From: Rhodocollybia butyracea
Lineage: Eukaryota; Basidiomycota; Agaricomycetes; Agaricales; Omphalotaceae
Length of the DNA stretch: 64,000 nt
Direction of reading: 5' to 3'
NCBI GenBank assembly: GCA_015501585.1
Contig: JADNRY010000005.1
Span: 923,897 to 987,896 of the forward strand
Shown: positions 59,301 to 64,000 of the stretch, piece after piece
Numbering within the stretch: the first letter of the stretch is position 1
How the letters are laid out: each line of letters starts with the position of its first letter
The notes under the pieces: model-generated
Databases searched by the model: none
Told to the model about the DNA's origin: nothing
What the model saw: the letters and a program-made list of their open reading frames with translations, nothing else
Position numbers and translations under genes: made by a program

Positions 59301-62300
59301 CAGAAATCGCATGTAGTACGTTTTCTTCATTTGCGCGATTGTGGATGATCTATTGATAAGATTGGCCAGTTCATTTCGCTGATGGCCATCTGAGCACCTC
59401 GCGCGCTTCGTTGGTATCCTCCGATAATCTTGCTTCAATGGTAGAGAGTTTTGTTGCTGGCATCTGCACTAACAGCTCAGTCTGCGCGGAGGACATATTT
59501 TTAAACTGGATGCCTCTATGTCAGTTGGATGTCTCCGCCTTTGAAAAACTTTAGCTGAAGCCTCTTCCAGCGGTCGATATGCATTTAGCGGAGTTATTTG
59601 CACCTCTGCGTTTGGGAATCCAGGTGGCGAATGTCACTCACCAGTCCTTACATGATGATGTGCCAGCGGTCTTGCATAAGACTGGAGCAACGCATGCATT
59701 GCAAGTCAGATTTTTCGCTGCCTTCCGATCTAGCTGACGAAATGGTTTTCAGGATTAGGACATCTTGGCTTGAGCAACAAGGTTTGAGACCATTCGACCT
59801 CCCGTCAATGAAGTGTGTCATTTTCCCGGGTATGAACAATAATGGCATTATCCCTCCTTCAATAATTCCGTTAATTTGCTTTCTATCTAGGGATTCCTTC
59901 GCGTGCAGCATTACTGAAGGAGTGTCTAGTGGAGAAGATTTGACAGTTTTGCGGGTAGGTAGCATCCCTGAATACTCTCCTACGCCATGCGTTGACAAAC
60001 TATACCTTATACTAGGTATTCGGAGTTCCAGGTTGGATTGGGTTCCACCTTTTTGGTATCACACGTGACTTACCTTTCTCGACAGAACTTTCAGGCTTGT
60101 TTACGCTTGGAATCTATAATTATGATTCTCCTTTAAATATTGGCAAACCACTCGGTTCGTACATCGCGTTAGCTGTACGAGGTGACTCTCATACTGCCGC
60201 GCTCCGTGGTGAGATTGGGGTACGCACTTCTGTCACATCTGTTGCAGCCAAGCTAATGGAAACTTCAGGAACTTTGCGTGGCTGGAGATATACTACCATT
60301 TGGATATTTGAAGGGCAGGCGTAACGCTATCGATATTTTGGGACTTCGTTCATGTAAATTGGGAATTTATGGCCGCATGAGGGCTGACAATGTGTGTTAT
60401 TCAATCTCGCTTCTTGCTATACTAACTGAGCCACTCGGTAGTCTGTCGAGTACATTGGCCACATCAACGTCTGTCAGGAAGATACTGGACAAAATGTCGA
60501 TTTGACAGAGCTTTCTCACTCGATACAATTGATCTCCCCTTACTCTATCGATGTCGCCAATTTCGTTTTTGATCACCCGGAAGGAATCCAAACCTACACG
60601 GTTTCCTTTGTCTCTCGTTCATCTAGTGGAGATCCGTTGAATGGAACAGAACCTACTGTGGTCGTTACGGACCTCGCCTTCACTCGAGCCCTTCTTGATC
60701 GATGCAAGAGATCTCTACCCGTGCATCTCCTTCCCGACTTCATCGTACCGCTCAACTTCCTCCCCTTTTCACACCTTCTTTCCGGGACTAAGCATGAAGC
60801 TCGATTGAAGCGGATTTTCCACAGTTCTGCTCTCGCGATATTCAACCCAGAAGGCAGGAGAAGCCGGAATGTGTGTGCTTTGACCGCAGCAGGTGCGGAA
60901 ATCCGGAACATTCTCAGTAAAGCAACCCGGGTTCCACTGGAGGCAATCGATGCGGACACCACTACTCTGGAACTGGGGATTGACTCTCTGAATGCAATCT
61001 CTCTCAGCTATCAGTTCAAAGCGGCAGGGTATTTTGTCCCGCCCCACGTCATACTATCAGGTCCTTCGGTGACAAAGCTCAGCGAGGCTTCTAGAACGCT
61101 CGTTGAAGGTTCTGAAACAGTTTCTTCGTCTTGGGAAGTAGATGACTCCCTCCGCCAAGTTGTATGCGAACAGATGAAGGTCAAGATATCCGCCATTCTG
61201 CCTTGCTTGCCACTGCAAGAAGGTCTTGTTGCGCACACATTCAACTCCCCTGATCCCGTCTATGTCAATCACTTCATCTTGCAATTGGAGGAAGCCGATG
61301 TGACTCGATTCTCTCATGCGTTCGATGATACACTCAAAGCGAACGACATCCTCCGAACCTGTTTCATCGCTGGTGAGCGAAGTATTGTACAGGTTGTTAT
61401 ATCCGAGACGCCCCCTGACATCTGGAGGCACTGTCCTCTCTCGATGATCCTCTTTCCACCGCCCGTCGCGACATGGCGGATGTTGAAAGGGACGTGGTAC
61501 GCCATCTCAATCGGAAGCCGCCCATCCGAATCGGTCTCTATTCGTCAAATTCAGACTCTTCATATGTTGTTTGTTTGACTATGCATCATGCTATCTACGA
61601 TGGTGCGTGTATCCGAGGATAGCATATACCTTGTGCTAACTGCTATAAACAGGGAAATCTTTGTCCATGTTACTATCTGAAGTTCGCGAGCGTTATCTGG
61701 GCAGTTTCCGGGCTCGCCGTGCCCCTATCAGCAGGTTGCTGAACTATATCGCCAGGCAATCCCGAGATGCTGCACATGCGTTCTTTACAGACTATCTTTA
61801 TCGGATCTCAAAACCCATTCTCTTATCAATGGACGACAACCCGAAGTCTTATCATCAAACGATGAATTTGCATGTTCCTCTGTCTCACTTGGAGCGTATA
61901 TCACGTTCTGTCAACATCAGTTTCCATTCTCTGGCGTTGGCTGCTTTTGGAGTTGCTGTGGGTGAATATCGAAAGCAGACTGATAATGTAGGAATTCACT
62001 TCTCATTTTCTACTACTAAATCAACCCCTTCTCCAGGTCATTGGAGTTGTTCTTTCTGGACGCTCAATACTGGTAGATGACATCGACACGCTGCTAGGTA
62101 AATCATTCTATGTCTAGTCCAGTCTATTCTGATTTGTCTCGTTAGCTCCATGTATTACAACAGTACCTATTCGTGTTCGTACGGGAGAATATCAGCTCTT
62201 TTCAGATGTTGCGCGTCGCATTCATGCCGAAATGACGTCTGTATTGGAATACCAGCACATCCCGCTACGCTTAATCCAGCGCTGGGTTGGATCGTCTGAG

Positions 62301-64000
62301 CCGTTATTTGACACTTTGTTTACTTTCAATCGAACAGCGAATGGAGATTCTTTCTCCAATGACTTGTGGTCAATGGTAGAGAGCAAGGCTGCGTTAGATG
62401 TAAGTTTTCTTCTATCGGATCAGAGCAGACACTAACACTGCGACAGTATCCCGTGGCATTCGCCATTGATGCAGACCCAGCTTTAGATTCTGTTATCTTT
62501 CGCGCTGGTCATACTCCTAGCTTTGGCTCTGTGGCTACGGTTAAAAGCATTATGGCTCGAGTCGCGGAGCTCCTCACAAATTTAAATGCTTCACTAGAAG
62601 TCCTACCAAGTCCCGAACGTCCGGAACCGAAGCAGAAAACCGTGAAGTATAATATGAATACTTGTCTCCCGAAGAGCTCCTAATCCGTGACAATGTTGCC
62701 GTAGCCTGCGAGGTAGAGAAAGAAATGATCACAAAAGATATCTCTTTCCTCTATCTGGGTATTGACTCCATCATCAGCATCCAGCTCGCTCAGAAGCTTA
62801 GAATAGCCGGTCTCGCCGTCCCCACATTTTGCGATCATGCGCCATCCGTGTGTAGGAGAGCTAGCGGAGTTCTTGAGAAACAATCGTCCGGTTCGACTGC
62901 GCTGTAGCTCAACGCGAGTTTGAGGAGATTCGAGAGGAGCTACAAAAGAATATGGCGACTCGATACCACGCTCACCCGTGAAGACCATATAACTTCCAAT
63001 TTTCCCCGCCACTCCGCTTCAAACCGGGATGCTTTCACAAACAATATCTTCCAGCGGTTCGCCTCTATATGGTGCATCATTCGTTTTGAGCTTGATGCCG
63101 GTGTTGAGCCTGAACGGTTGCGTTATGCATGGGAAACTGTTGTGCATCAACAGACATCCTACGTTGTTCTTTCCATATTTGCCCGAGCGGTGACTATCCG
63201 TGGCTTGCTGCTGTGCATAGCGAAGCCCCGTTACGCTGGCAAGAACATGAAGTACACGCTACCTCATCCTTCGTCTTCTGGCCATTCAGATTGAAAACTT
63301 GGAGGTTATTCCAGATGAAGAAGGATTCAAGAAACCCCTCTATCACTGCACCTTATAAATGCTCCTGATGCGCGTGTTCTAGTTGTCACTATGCATCATT
63401 GGTAAGTGGTCCTCCTGGTTGAGATTATCATCTATCAATATTTTTGTTTTGTAACAGTCTGTACGATGGCCTTTCTCTTCCATACATCTTAGATGATGTT
63501 GCCGCCATCTATCTTGGTCTTGAGGTTACAAAGCGCCCTCAGTTTGCGGATGCGGTCCCTTTTGTGTTACACAGTTCGAAAGACGTAAACCATTTCTGGC
63601 GTAATCGGCTTTCTGGCTTTGTTCCTTCTCCTCTTCCAAGCTCCATCCCCAGGAGTCCTCTAGTGTCAATCTTGCGCGCCAATCTGTTGAACTGCCGGAA
63701 AATGCTCTTGATATTATCAAGGAAATGGGAGTTACAGTTCAAACAATCATGCTCTTAGCTTGGTAAGATTTTGCTTTGATCAGCTCTTTCCATAGATTAA
63801 TTTGCCTCACAGGGGCAAGACGTTGGCCGCACTTACAGGTTCCCTTGATGTAGTCTTTGGTCACGTTGTTGCAGGACGCGCCATTGAGCTTGAAGACGCT
63901 TTGCTTGTTAGTGGACCTCTATTCAAGTATGTTGCGTATCGTACAGAAATTCACCGTTTGTGGCTAATTAGGTGAAACAGCACTATTCCTTTCCGATTCA
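50311..64000 (+). CDS. ferrichrome-type siderophore NRPS (SidC/Fso1-like), truncated by window end, second half frame-broken
   Basis: Multimodular peptide synthetase. ATG at 50311. A remnant N-terminal segment precedes A1 (VLFTSGSTGKPKGV, GPTEAAINTT, YRTGDKARL; about 50930-52700). Then T1 (DLGIDSLHGVRLL), C1 (ATPMQAGVL, HHSIF|DGAS; about 53140-54600), A2 (IWTSGTTGSPK, FSAYTFDVSVLDIF, GPAESTVIV; about 54700-56800), T2 (ALGVDS|IRALQLASRLRA), C2 (HHALYDAHTMS; about 57220-58560), a degenerate A3 (58720-60840), T3 (LELGIDSLNAISLSYQF), C3 (LPCLPLQEGLVA, HHAIYDG; 61180-62620), T4 (LGIDSIISIQLAQKL) and C4 running off the end. The module order fits ferrichrome synthetases. From A1 to C2 all gaps are explained by 50-65-nt introns. 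Beyond 59170 at least six one-base shifts occur (near 59179, 61425, 62655, 62830, 63090 and 63655). It is a decaying gene or an assembly with errors. Confidence 0.88.
58720..60840 (+). other. degenerate third adenylation domain of the NRPS
   Basis: It starts normally (HPLHWLEKSALARPDAVAVT, WTYRALEEASNQVAHWI). The TSGTTGxPKG loop cannot be found; in its place a frame reads ASMVESFVAGI and SVCAEDIFLNWMPL. Later pieces resemble A-domain blocks: VDMHLAELFAPLRLGIQVAN, then NIGKPLGSYIALAV, then LKGRRNAIDILGLR. The A5 GPTE motif and a clear A8 TGD are missing. The A10 position reads LLSGTKHEARLKRIF. Together with the shift at 59179, the domain is unlikely to adenylate anything. Confidence 0.65.

Noticed and set aside
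1..64000. tRNA and rRNA genes
   Set aside because: No tRNA-like A/B boxes in a foldable arrangement and no rRNA sequence were recognised by eye; a tRNAscan-SE and Infernal run would decide.

Overview
The window is nuclear DNA of a mushroom-forming basidiomycete (Agaricomycetes, most likely an Agaricales-type fungus). Evidence for this: genes are split by many GT-AG introns of about 45-70 nt; there is a NACHT-WD40 (NWD) protein, several F-box/LRR-like proteins and a DUF6698-like protein of the kind expanded in agarics; and there is a ferrichrome-type siderophore locus whose gene content resembles the Omphalotus fso1-omo1-ato1 cluster. Exon boundaries were read by eye and the species cannot be named.

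Layout. 1-2247 is AT-rich and repeat-bearing with no gene. 2248-6447 (-) is an NWD protein whose last WD repeat is cut by a one-base frameshift. 7683-7944 (-) may be a tiny mitochondrial-type gene. 8335-9234 (+) is a decayed TIP41-like copy. 10762-12119 (-) is a mitochondrial ABHD11-type hydrolase. 13619-14982 (-) is an F-box-like/LRR protein.

Siderophore genes follow. An L-ornithine N5-monooxygenase (15416-17350, -) and an N-acyltransferase (17677-19007, +) share a GATA-rich divergent promoter. Two tandem enoyl-CoA-hydratase paralogues come next (19294-20380 and 20476-21633, +). Two more F-box genes lie at 21851-25377. A Baeyer-Villiger-type monooxygenase (25843-30350, -) is interrupted by a 2.26-kb transposable element carrying its own gene. 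An ABCC-type ABC transporter (31231-37038, -) is divergent from a free-standing adenylation-domain protein (37260-39970, +). Two C2H2 zinc-finger genes (40885-42061 and 43334-44378, -) are followed by a housekeeping divergent pair, NDUFB9 (45815-46379, -) and RRN3 (46565-49313, +). A 567-bp MITE then precedes a ferrichrome-type NRPS (50311 to beyond 64000, +).

How they fit: ornithine is N5-hydroxylated by SidA, the hydroxyl-amine is acylated by the IucB/SidF-like transferase, the hydratases could supply an unsaturated acyl-CoA (methylglutaconyl or anhydromevalonyl type, as in ferrichrome A), the NRPS assembles the peptide, and the ABC transporter could move the product. The first half of the NRPS (A-T-C-A-T-C) reads cleanly through introns. 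Its second half has a degenerate adenylation domain and at least six reading-frame breaks. The ABC transporter also has a break just before its first signature motif. The locus may therefore be decaying, or the assembly may contain uncorrected homopolymer errors; the TIP41 relic and the transposon-split monooxygenase show that real gene decay occurs here.
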